Below are positions 13,646 to 20,790 of a stretch of DNA of 27,895 nt, piece after piece. Positions within the stretch are counted from its first letter, which is position 1. Each line of letters starts with the position of its first letter. The DNA is from an uncultured Pseudomonadota bacterium (lineage in GTDB: Bacteria > Pseudomonadota > Alphaproteobacteria > CACZRW01). The position numbers and the translations under genes are program-made. Location of the stretch: the NCBI GenBank assembly GCA_902783675.1, contig CACZRW010000091.1, positions 1 to 27,895 on the forward strand, read 5' to 3'. Below the pieces are notes generated by a model. The model was not told the DNA's origin. It made no database searches and saw nothing but the letters and a program-made list of their open reading frames with translations.

Positions 13646-15724
13646 CTAACCTCTCATCAGCTTTACATTTTTATCTTGCTCAAAAAGGTAAAGTAAAACG
13701 CGAAGAGCCTCTCCTCTGTCCCCCTTTAAGGAAGGATTGGTTTCAACTATCATCTGCGCATCTTTTGCCGCGGTATGAATAAGATCCAAATCCGTCGCCA
13801 TATTTGCCAGCTTAAACTCGGGAAAGCCGCTCTGCTTTGTGCCAAGCACCTCACCAAATCCGCGAAGGCGCAAATCTTCCTCAGCTATCTCAAAGCCATC
13901 ATCGGTTTTGCGCATAATATCAAGGCGCGCCTTTGCTGAGGTGGTAAGATTCTCTCCATACATAAGGACGCAGGAAGACTCCTTGCTCCCCCTACCAATT
14001 CGCCCGCGTAACTGGTGTAACTGGGCCAACCCGAACCTTTCCGCATGCTCAATCACCATAACCGAGGCAATGGGCACATCAACCCCTACCTCTACCACGG
14101 TCGTCGCCACCAGTATGGATAAGGGTGAGTTCCCATCGGCGAACTCGGCCATAACCTTATCTTTTTCGGCGGCATCCATTTTACCGTGCACCAACCCTAC
14201 TTGCTTTGGGAATAGGGCCGAGAGCTCTTTAAAGCGCTGTTTAGCTGCCGCAATGTCCAAAGCCTCGCTTTCTTCAACCAGCGGACAAATCCAGTAAATC
14301 TTTGTCCCCGTCGCAACAGCTCTTTTTATCGCCAATATAACTTCGTCGAGCTTAGATAAGGGCAAGGCTACCGTTTTAACGGGCGCTCGTCCCTTTGGCT
14401 TTTCATCAACGACGGATATATCCATATCTCCATACAAAGTAAGAGCCAGCGTTCTGGGAATAGGGGTGGCTGTCATAACCAGCATATCGGGAGCCGCCCC
14501 CTTTGCCTTAAGGTCAAGGCGTTGATGCACACCAAAGCGATGCTGCTCGTCAATTACCGCCAATCCCAAGCGATTAAACACGACTCCTTCTTGAATAAGA
14601 GAATGAGTGCCGATAACTATATCCATGGTTCCGTCTTTAATTGCGCCTAGATTATCCTTTTTTTGCGAAGGCTTATCTTTACCGGTTAAAAGGCAGATAT
14701 TAACACCGGCCATATCGGCTAAGGGCTTAAGTTTATTATAGTGTTGTCGCGCTAAAATCTCGGTAGGCACCATAAACGCACCTTGTAAACCGCACTCGAC
14801 CGCATTAAGTAGGGCAAAAAAGGCAATCACCGTCTTTCCGCTTCCGACATCACCTTGGATAAGGCGATACATAGGTGAACTCCTCGCCATATCCGTTCCG
14901 ATTTCCTTTAGAACTCGCACTTGCGCGTCGGTAAGTTTAAAGGGCAGGCTGGCAAAAACTTTACGCCTTATTTTCCCATCTCCTTTAATCTCATATCCCG
15001 AAAGCTTTTTCTTTTTTGCTCGCAAAAGAGCAAGGGCAAGTTGCCCGGACAGCAATTCATCATAAGCCAATCTTCGCCGCGCGGGATTCGCACTATTAAT
15101 ATCAGCCATGGTTTTGGGATTATGAACCAAGTTCACGGCGTCAATCCAATCGGGGAAGCCTTGCTTTTTCTTAAACTCGGTATCAAGCCATTCAGGCAAG
15201 GGCTTAAGCATTGCCAAAGCTCCTTTAACACTTTTCTCCATCATTTTTAAAGAAATACCGGCGGTCAAAGGATAAACGGTTTCAAATAAAGGCATTTCGC
15301 TTTCGTTTGCCACAATATAATCAGGGTGCGCCATCTGCATGCCATAGTTTGCAAAGTCCACTCGACCGGAAACAATTCTTTTCGCTCCAATCGGCAGATA
15401 CTTTTCCAAAAATCCTTTAAAAACCTTAAAGAACACCAAGACAATATTCCCCGTTTCGTCATGGCAAACTACCCGCGTGGGCGACCTGCGGCTTCTGGGT
15501 AGGACTATGTCATCAACTTCAAGGTGAAGAGTGGCAATCTCACCGTTTTTAGCTTCTGCAACGGTTGTTTTATTACTCCTGTCTATAATCCCGACGGGTA
15601 AATGCCAAAGCAAATCCGCTACCTTGGCAATACCAAGATTTTGGTAGCTCTTAGCATACTTCTCACCGATTCCGGTAACGGAAGTAATGGGGGCAAATAA
15701 AGAATATAAAACAGCAGGCCTCAT
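13646..15724 (-). CDS. recG: ATP-dependent DNA helicase RecG
   Basis: Remodels stalled replication forks and Holliday junctions. The 692-residue protein is full length. The N-terminal wedge domain has the helix-hairpin GIGEKYAKSYQNLGI and an OB-fold (65-140). The helicase core shows Walker A GDVGSGKT at 291-298, the DEQH box at 392-395 (VIDEQHRFGVHQR), the MTATPIPRTLALT motif III, and RGRIGRG motif VI. The TRG-like element DLRLRGFGEVLGTKQSG lies near the C-terminus. The ATG at 15724 has no convincing ribosome binding site; the promoter at 15731-15759 puts the transcription start on or next to the ATG, so the mRNA is probably leaderless. It converges exactly with the DUF502 gene. Confidence 0.97.
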   Translation of the reverse strand: MRPAVLYSLFAPITSVTGIGEKYAKSYQNLGIAKVADLLWHLPVGIIDRSNKTTVAEAKNGEIATLHLEVDDIVLPRSRRSPTRVVCHDETGNIVLVFFKVFKGFLEKYLPIGAKRIVSGRVDFANYGMQMAHPDYIVANESEMPLFETVYPLTAGISLKMMEKSVKGALAMLKPLPEWLDTEFKKKQGFPDWIDAVNLVHNPKTMADINSANPARRRLAYDELLSGQLALALLRAKKKKLSGYEIKGDGKIRRKVFASLPFKLTDAQVRVLKEIGTDMARSSPMYRLIQGDVGSGKTVIAFFALLNAVECGLQGAFMVPTEILARQHYNKLKPLADMAGVNICLLTGKDKPSQKKDNLGAIKDGTMDIVIGTHSLIQEGVVFNRLGLAVIDEQHRFGVHQRLDLKAKGAAPDMLVMTATPIPRTLALTLYGDMDISVVDEKPKGRAPVKTVALPLSKLDEVILAIKRAVATGTKIYWICPLVEESEALDIAAAKQRFKELSALFPKQVGLVHGKMDAAEKDKVMAEFADGNSPLSILVATTVVEVGVDVPIASVMVIEHAERFGLAQLHQLRGRIGRGSKESSCVLMYGENLTTSAKARLDIMRKTDDGFEIAEEDLRLRGFGEVLGTKQSGFPEFKLANMATDLDLIHTAAKDAQMIVETNPSLKGDRGEALRVLLYLFEQDKNVKLMRG

Positions 15725-15730
15725 AAAGCC

Positions 15731-15759
15731 ATTATAAGAAACTTGAATCAGAATATCAA
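15731..15759 (-). promoter_or_regulatory. recG promoter with a GANTC site in the spacer
   Basis: Minus strand: TTGATA (15754-15759), 17-base spacer, perfect TATAAT (15731-15736). Six bases (GGCTTT) separate the -10 from the recG ATG, so the start is predicted at the ATG itself. GAATC (15745-15749) lies in the spacer, and a second site, GATTC (15775-15779), lies upstream. Confidence 0.7.
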
Positions 15760-15791
15760 CTTAACTTGCTAAGCGATTCAAAGAGTTAAAA

Positions 15792-16637
15792 TTATGCGAA
15801 CATAAGTGACGATGACCGCTTTCCGACAGGGTCCGAAACTACCAGCCCGCCCGTATAACAATCATCAAGGTTGGTGTAGCGATGTTGCAACTTTTTAAGC
15901 CTTTGCCCAAATCTTTCCCTAATATATGGAGCATTCGCACTTACATGCACATTATGCACGACATCATTGCAATAAGTGTATGAGGCAATCGGAAACAGGA
16001 ACGCCGAGCAGAGTATATCACAAAGTTGCAATCCTACATGGTTGTTAGAGTGCGAGAAGCAAGGCAGCTCCGGGATATTTTTATAGGCCGGGTCAAGTAT
16101 CCTGAACTTTTGAGTGAAAATAGAGTGCGACACCATAATGTTCTTAATCTGATCGCGACTGTCCATAATGCAAAAACCGACATCTTGGTTCTCTTCTAAA
16201 TAATGGTTAAAGTATTCATAAATGCTTTGAATTGACGAAGAATAAACCCCGTTGCCGTTAAAAGCTTTGCCCGGCACTTTCACCCATATTCTGGCGACAA
16301 TTTGCACTTCATAGCGCTCGAACAAATCCATAATTTTATCCATAAAGCCGATGGCATGCCGCCTTTGCTGATGCACTCCGCGCAAAGCATTTTTGCGGAC
16401 ATCTGCCCCTTTTATCTCGGGCAAAACTCTATCCAAATACTTCATGGATTTAGGACAAAGCGAGGGGAAAAACCGTTGCTTAAGATGAATGAAATCTTGA
16501 GTTATCCCGTAAAGCCTATCTGTGTCTATAAACAGCCCGCCAATTACAAAAACCGGCTGATTATTACCTTTCCTTTTGATGTCAAGGGGGAGTGATCCCA
16601 AATCGCCGGCTTCGTCTACATAACAAATCTTGCCCAT
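15792..16637 (-). CDS. DUF3800 domain protein
   Basis: A 281-residue protein. It opens with MGKICYVDEAGDLG, the DUF3800 N-terminal signature with acidic residues in an RNase H-like first strand, and towards the C-terminus has VGLQLCDILCSAFLF, matching the family's LQLADxxA motif with its acidic residue. The family is thought to have an RNase H-like fold and possibly nuclease activity, but it is not characterised. I chose the ATG at 16637, with GAGGT before it, over the GTG at 16679. Members are often found singly in accessory regions and sometimes near phage or defence genes; no such genes are visible here. It has its own near-consensus promoter and sits between recG and ruvX, two recombination enzymes, although all three are probably separate transcripts. 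Confidence 0.8.
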   Translation of the reverse strand: MGKICYVDEAGDLGSLPLDIKRKGNNQPVFVIGGLFIDTDRLYGITQDFIHLKQRFFPSLCPKSMKYLDRVLPEIKGADVRKNALRGVHQQRRHAIGFMDKIMDLFERYEVQIVARIWVKVPGKAFNGNGVYSSSIQSIYEYFNHYLEENQDVGFCIMDSRDQIKNIMVSHSIFTQKFRILDPAYKNIPELPCFSHSNNHVGLQLCDILCSAFLFPIASYTYCNDVVHNVHVSANAPYIRERFGQRLKKLQHRYTNLDDCYTGGLVVSDPVGKRSSSLMFA

Positions 16638-16698
16638 AAAAAGACCTCGGATACAACTATGACCACCCAAGGTGGCCACAGGATTTACTGCCCAAAGG

Positions 16699-16720
16699 GT
16701 CAGTTGCTAAGAATACTGAC
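16699..16720. promoter_or_regulatory. Inverted repeat over the DUF3800 transcription start, possible operator
   Basis: GTCAGT (16699-16704) and ACTGAC (16715-16720) form a perfect 6-bp inverted repeat with a 10-base spacer, just downstream of the -10 element and covering the predicted start near 16717. A dimeric repressor could bind here. A second short repeat, CCACC/GGTGG (16663-16675), lies in the leader and would form a small RNA hairpin. Both readings are inferences. Confidence 0.35.
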
Positions 16721-16723
16721 GCT

Positions 16724-16751
16724 ATTATAGCAAAATCCCTACAAATGTCAA
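16724..16751 (-). promoter_or_regulatory. Near-consensus extended -10 promoter for the DUF3800 gene
   Basis: Minus strand: perfect TTGACA (16746-16751), 16-base spacer, perfect TATAAT (16724-16729) preceded by TGC, the extended -10 element. This is the strongest promoter in the window. The leader to the DUF3800 ATG is about 80 bases. ruvX ends only nine bases upstream of the -35. Confidence 0.8.
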
Positions 16752-16759
16752 GGATAATT

Positions 16760-17215
16760 TTATTTTGGCAAAGCATCCAAAAATCCTTGTAAGATATAAG
16801 CTGCGGCACTGCGATCAATGGCATTCCTTCGTTTTTTGCGGGAAAGGTCGGCTTGCTCTATCATAATCCTTTCCACTGCTACCGATGAAAACCGCTCGTC
16901 CCAATAAAAAATGGGAAGTCCGACGGCTTCGGCTATCCTATCTCCAATTCCCCGTGTAATCGTAGCGCGTTCACCTTCCTTGCCGCTCATTTCCAAAGGT
17001 AGCCCCGCCACCAAAGCGCACACATCTCGGGAAGCGATAAAGCCTTTTAACTCCGCCATGTCGTTATTAAAAGAGGTGCGGAATATGGTTTTAAGCGGAC
17101 TTGCAATCATAAGCCCCGCATCGCTTACGGCAACACCTATGGTCTTAGATCCGATATCCAGTCCTAAAACCGTTTTGCCTTTAACCAATAATTTTTGAAA
17201 CTCTCCGATATCCAT
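16760..17215 (-). CDS. ruvX: Putative pre-16S rRNA nuclease / Holliday junction resolvase-like YqgF
   Basis: A 151-residue RNase H-fold protein of the YqgF/RuvX family, involved in maturation of the 16S rRNA 5' end and historically called a Holliday junction resolvase. The first strand holds LGLDIGSKTIGVAVSD with the catalytic Asp, followed by VAGLPLEMSGKEGER, the family's GLP...G...G segment, then IFYWDERFSSVAVER with the second acidic pair, and a C-terminal RKKRRNAIDRSAAAYILQGFLD with the last catalytic Asp. No strong ribosome binding site precedes the ATG; a TAGATA seven bases before it may be a -10 for a leaderless or nearly leaderless transcript, but no good -35 is seen. It is divergent from gatC, a common alphaproteobacterial arrangement. 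Confidence 0.93.
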   Translation of the reverse strand: MDIGEFQKLLVKGKTVLGLDIGSKTIGVAVSDAGLMIASPLKTIFRTSFNNDMAELKGFIASRDVCALVAGLPLEMSGKEGERATITRGIGDRIAEAVGLPIFYWDERFSSVAVERIMIEQADLSRKKRRNAIDRSAAAYILQGFLDALPK

Positions 17216-17291
17216 AGTCTTTTATCTATTGCTAAAATCCACAGTTAGTGATAGTTTCGCACGCAAATCTTTTTTTGTATAGGAGAAAAAA

Positions 17292-17585
17292 ATGCCGGTT
17301 GATATAAATACGGTGAAACAAGTTGCCTACCTCGCAAGATTAAAAGTCCCTGACAGTGATTTGGAAAAAGTGGCAAAAGAACTTGAAAGCCTTTGCCAGT
17401 GGGCGGAGCATTTAAAGGAAGTTGATACCGAGTTTGTCGAGCCTTTAACTTCGGTTTTGGATAAAGATATGCCCCTTATCTACAGGGACGACAAAGTAAC
17501 CGAAGGCGGCATCCGCGATGAATTGATGTCCCTGGCGACAGAGAATGAAGACGGCTATTACGAAGTACCTCAGGTGGTGGAGTAA
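17292..17585 (+). CDS. gatC: Asp/Glu-tRNA amidotransferase subunit C
   Basis: The small stabilising subunit of GatCAB, which converts Glu-tRNA(Gln) and Asp-tRNA(Asn) to the amidated forms. The 97-residue protein has the typical TVKQVAYLARLKV opening helix, ELESLCQWAEHLKEVDTE, VEPLTSV, and a YYEVPQVVE ending that in GatC wraps around GatA. AGGAG precedes the ATG. It is followed by gatA after 5 bases. A weak promoter may lie upstream at 17229-17257 (TTGCTA, 17 bases, TAGTTT), in the divergent gap with ruvX. Presence of GatCAB suggests that at least one of GlnRS or AsnRS is missing from the organism. Confidence 0.95.
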   Translation: MPVDINTVKQVAYLARLKVPDSDLEKVAKELESLCQWAEHLKEVDTEFVEPLTSVLDKDMPLIYRDDKVTEGGIRDELMSLATENEDGYYEVPQVVE

Positions 17586-17590
17586 AATAA

Positions 17591-19072
17591 ATGACAGATT
17601 TAGTTGATTTAACGATTGCTGAAGCAAGAAAGGCACTTGATGAAGGTGAGTTTACCGCAACGGAACTTGCCGAAGCTCACATAAAAGAGATGGAAAAGGC
17701 GAAACACTTAAACGCCTATATTACCGAAACTCCAGACCTTGCTCTTGAGATGGCAAAAAAGTCGGACGAGAGAATCAAAAACAAAAAAGCGGGGCTTTTG
17801 GAAGGCATTCCCGTAGGTATGAAGGATTTATATTGCACAAAAGGCGTGCTTACCACCGCCGCCTCACATATTTTGGACGGCTTTGTGCCTTTTTATGAAT
17901 CCACCGTTTCCGAAAAGATTTGGAACGCCGGCGGTGTTTTAATGGGCAAAACCAACCTTGACGAATTCGCCATGGGTTCGGGAACTATCACAGGCTACTA
18001 CGGTTGCACGGAAAACCCTTGGAAAAGAACGGGCGACAATAAGACCGTCCTTGTTCCCGGTGGTTCATCGGGCGGTTCTGCTGCGGCTGTTTCCGCAGGT
18101 TTGTGTATGTGTGCCACGGGAACCGATACGGGAGGATCAATCCGCCAACCTGCATCGTTCTGCGGTATTGTCGGCTTGAAGCCAACCTACGGGCGTTGCT
18201 CTCGCTACGGCATTATAGCCTTTGCTTCTTCGCTTGACCAAGCCGGACCTATGGCAAGAACGGTAGAAGATACCGCGCTTCTTATGGAAGTTATGGCGGG
18301 CTTTGATGACAAAGATTCAACCTCGGCACAATTAGCTGTCCCTAACTACCGCAAAGCCCTGGGCGGTGACTTAAAAGGTAAGGTAGTTGGCATACCGAAA
18401 GAATATCGCCCCAGCGGCATCAATCCCGATGTTATAAAGATGTGGGACGAGGGTATTCGCTGGCTTAAAGACGCAGGGGCAGAGGTCGTGGAAGTATCTT
18501 TACCTCATACGGAATACGCTCTTACGACTTACCATGTAATCGCTTCCGCCGAATGCTCGTCAAACTTGGCAAGATACGACGGTATCAGGTTTGGCTTGAG
18601 AAAAGATGGCAAGACACTGGACGAAGTTTACGCCAACACTCGTATGGAAGGTTTCGGCAACGAACCCAGACGCCGCATACTCATCGGCACATATATTCTG
18701 GGCGAAAGCCGCTATAATGACTACTTCCTAAAAGCACAAAAGGTCCGTCGCTTGATAGTGAAAGACTTTGATGATGCTTTCAAAAAGGTGGATTTCTTGC
18801 TTACTCCAGCAGCTCCTTCCACGGCTGTCAGTGCCGAGGAGATGAAGAATCAAGATCCTATCACGGTATTCTTGAACGATGCCTTTGTCTGTCCCGCTTC
18901 ATTGGCAGGTTTACCTGCAATGGTTGTGCCATCGGCGATATCGTCCGACGGTTTGCCCTTAGGCTTACAAATCATAGGTAAACCTTTCGCCGAGGAACAA
19001 GTATTCCAAGTCGCAAGTATAATTGAAAAAGCCGCAAACTTTACAAAACAACCCCATAGGGTGAGAGGATAA
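17591..19072 (+). CDS. gatA: Asp/Glu-tRNA amidotransferase subunit A
   Basis: The glutaminase/amidase subunit that releases ammonia from glutamine and channels it to GatB. The 493-residue protein is full length. The Ser-cisSer-Lys triad is visible: K78 in VGMKDLY, S159 in PGGSSGGSAAAVSAG and S183 in GTDTGGSIRQPASF. GRCSRYGIIAFASSLDQAGPMARTVED is the usual amidase-signature continuation, and the C-terminus has CPASLAGLPAMVVP and LPLGLQIIGKPF. A small insert before the PGGSSGG loop (KRTGDNKT) is similar to that seen in alphaproteobacterial GatA. It sits in the gatC-gatA-gatB operon with 5- and 4-base gaps, ensuring equal production. Confidence 0.97.
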   Translation: MTDLVDLTIAEARKALDEGEFTATELAEAHIKEMEKAKHLNAYITETPDLALEMAKKSDERIKNKKAGLLEGIPVGMKDLYCTKGVLTTAASHILDGFVPFYESTVSEKIWNAGGVLMGKTNLDEFAMGSGTITGYYGCTENPWKRTGDNKTVLVPGGSSGGSAAAVSAGLCMCATGTDTGGSIRQPASFCGIVGLKPTYGRCSRYGIIAFASSLDQAGPMARTVEDTALLMEVMAGFDDKDSTSAQLAVPNYRKALGGDLKGKVVGIPKEYRPSGINPDVIKMWDEGIRWLKDAGAEVVEVSLPHTEYALTTYHVIASAECSSNLARYDGIRFGLRKDGKTLDEVYANTRMEGFGNEPRRRILIGTYILGESRYNDYFLKAQKVRRLIVKDFDDAFKKVDFLLTPAAPSTAVSAEEMKNQDPITVFLNDAFVCPASLAGLPAMVVPSAISSDGLPLGLQIIGKPFAEEQVFQVASIIEKAANFTKQPHRVRG

Positions 19073-19076
19073 AAAA

Positions 19077-20531
19077 ATGGCAAGATACACTATTGAAGGA
19101 AGAACAGGAGCTTGGGAAGTTGTTGTCGGCCTAGAAGTTCACTGCCAAGTCATCACGAAATCAAAGTTGTTCAGCGGCGCTTCGGCGGTCTTTGGCGATA
19201 GCCAGAATTGTTCCGTTTCCACCATAGACGCAGGCTATCCCGGTATGCTCCCCGTCATTAACCAATACGCCGTTGAGCAGACGGTGCGGACGGGCTTAGG
19301 AATTAACGGCAAAATAAATAAGTATTCTGCCTTTGATCGCAAGAATTACTTTTACGCCGACTTGCCCACGGGCTATCAAATAAGTCAATTTTTTCACCCC
19401 ATCGTCACTGATGGCTGGCTGGAAGTAACACGCGAAAATGGCGAAGTAAAGAAAATCGGCATTGAGCGTATCCATATAGAGCAAGACGCCGGCAAATCCA
19501 TACATGGACAAGTAAAGGGCAAAACCTTTATTGACCTTAACAGGGCAGGGGTTACTCTCATGGAAATTGTGACTAAGCCCGAAATGGAATCTCCCGAAGA
19601 TGCCGGCAACTTCGTTCGCAAACTTCGTGCCATTGTGCGCTATCTCGGCACTTGCGACGGCAACATGGACGAAGGCTCAATGCGTTGCGATGTTAATGTA
19701 TCGGTAAACCGTCCCGGTGATGGCTTCGGCACAAGGGTAGAGGTAAAGAATGTCAACTCTATCCGCTTTGTAAAGGAAGCGGTGGAAGTTGAGGCAAGGC
19801 GCCAAATTGATGCTTATGAATCCGGTGAACCCGTAACTCAGGAAACCCGCCTTTTTGATAGCGATAAACTGGAAACAAGGGCTATGCGCAGCAAAGAGTT
19901 TGCAATAGATTACCGCTACTTCCCCGATCCTGATTTGGTAACTTTAGTGCTTGCCGATGATATGGTCGCCAGGATTAGGGACACAATGCCCGAGCTCCCC
20001 GACGCCAAGAAACAAAGGTTTATAGACGAATACAAACTTACGGAATATGACGCAAGACAACTTGTCTCCGAAAAGGAAGTGGCGGAATATTTTGAAACCG
20101 CTGCCAAGGGCAATGATGCTAAAAAGGTTGCTAACTGGATTTTAGGTGACTTGTTCGCACTTTTGAACAGCGAAGGCAAAGACATTACGGAAAGCCCGAT
20201 ATCTGCGGAAAATCTCGGCAAGTTGGTTGGCTTAATCGGCAACAACACCATTTCCGGCAAGATTGCGAAAGATGTGTTTGCGATTATGGAAAAAAAAAAA
20301 AAATCTCCGGAGGTTATCGTTGAAGAACAGGGACTTAAACAAGTAAGTGATACCGGAGCAATTGAGGCCGAGATTGACAAGGTCATTGCCGCTAATCCCG
20401 ATAAAGTGTCCGAGTATAAAGGCGGTAAGGATAAACTCCTCGGTTGGTTCGTAGGTCAGGTAATGGCCGCGACCAAAGGCAAGGCCAATCCCGGCATTTT
20501 GAACGAAATGCTGAAAAAGAAGCTTGGTTAA
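19077..20531 (+). CDS. gatB: Asp/Glu-tRNA amidotransferase subunit B
   Basis: The kinase/transamidase subunit that phosphorylates the tRNA-bound Glu or Asp and amidates it. The 484-residue protein has the GatB hallmarks: WEVVVGLEVHCQ, NRAGVTLMEIVTKPE, YLGTCDGNMDEGSMRCDVNVSV with the metal-binding cysteine region, FGTRVEVKNVNS, and DYRYFPDPDL. The C-terminal tail domain (YqeY-like) contains NPDKVSEYKGGKDKLLGWFVGQVMAATKGKANP. A run of 14 A at 20290-20303 codes for the KKKK in EKKKKSPE, in the linker between the helical and tail domains; slippage there would frameshift the tRNA-binding tail. It is last in the operon. Confidence 0.97.
   Translation: MARYTIEGRTGAWEVVVGLEVHCQVITKSKLFSGASAVFGDSQNCSVSTIDAGYPGMLPVINQYAVEQTVRTGLGINGKINKYSAFDRKNYFYADLPTGYQISQFFHPIVTDGWLEVTRENGEVKKIGIERIHIEQDAGKSIHGQVKGKTFIDLNRAGVTLMEIVTKPEMESPEDAGNFVRKLRAIVRYLGTCDGNMDEGSMRCDVNVSVNRPGDGFGTRVEVKNVNSIRFVKEAVEVEARRQIDAYESGEPVTQETRLFDSDKLETRAMRSKEFAIDYRYFPDPDLVTLVLADDMVARIRDTMPELPDAKKQRFIDEYKLTEYDARQLVSEKEVAEYFETAAKGNDAKKVANWILGDLFALLNSEGKDITESPISAENLGKLVGLIGNNTISGKIAKDVFAIMEKKKKSPEVIVEEQGLKQVSDTGAIEAEIDKVIAANPDKVSEYKGGKDKLLGWFVGQVMAATKGKANPGILNEMLKKKLG
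20290..20303 (+). repeat. Homopolymer run of 14 A inside gatB
   Basis: Fourteen consecutive A encode the end of a Glu codon and four Lys AAA codons. Such tracts are prone to polymerase slippage and to sequencing or assembly error; the frame is intact as given. Confidence 0.95.
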
Positions 20532-20572
20532 GAATTACACATAGGTCTTAATAAAAACAAAATTGAAATCAG

Positions 20573-20601
20573 TTGACTTTGCTTTGGCGCAAATATATAA
20601 G
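20573..20601 (+). promoter_or_regulatory. Promoter of tRNA-Ser
   Basis: TTGACT (20573-20578), 17-base spacer, TATAAG (20596-20601). The start would fall near 20608, about eight bases before the mature tRNA 5' end. Confidence 0.7.
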
Positions 20602-20615
20602 AGTATCCTCTACGC

Positions 20616-20702
20616 GGAGAGGTGGCAGAGCGGTAATGCAGCAGATTGCTAATCTGTGAACCGGTTTCGGTTCCCCGGGTTCGATTCCCGGTCTCTCCGC
20701 CA
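20616..20702 (+). tRNA. tRNA-Ser (anticodon GCU)
   Basis: Acceptor stem GGAGAGG (20616-20622) pairs with TCTCTCC (20692-20698, one G-U pair), discriminator G at 20699 and an encoded CCA at 20700-20702. The anticodon stem GCAGA/TCTGT closes the loop TTGCTAA with anticodon GCT at 20648-20650, reading AGC and AGU. The long variable arm (GGAACC-type stem, GAACCGG/CGGTTCC) confirms a serine tRNA, and the T arm is CCGGG/CCCGG. After it, an AT-only inverted repeat (20704-20712 with 20728-20736) and the porin leader fill the gap to 20790; a good separate porin promoter is not obvious, only a TATAAA at 20750. Confidence 0.97.
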
Positions 20703-20790
20703 ATTTTTAAGACTATCCTAAAGTATATCTTAAAAACTCGCCTAAAATCTATAAAGCTGAATGCAGGCATATTATTAAGGAGAATTATCT

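Noticed and set aside
20704..20736. Inverted repeat TTTTTAAGA/TCTTAAAAA after tRNA-Ser as an intrinsic terminator
   Set aside because: The stem is almost all A-T with a 15-base loop, and CTCGCC rather than a T-run follows.
20528..20770. Minus-strand ORF of 80 residues containing GNRTRGTETGSQISNLLHYR
   Set aside because: It is the reverse strand of the tRNA-Ser gene read as protein, a well-known type of false ORF.
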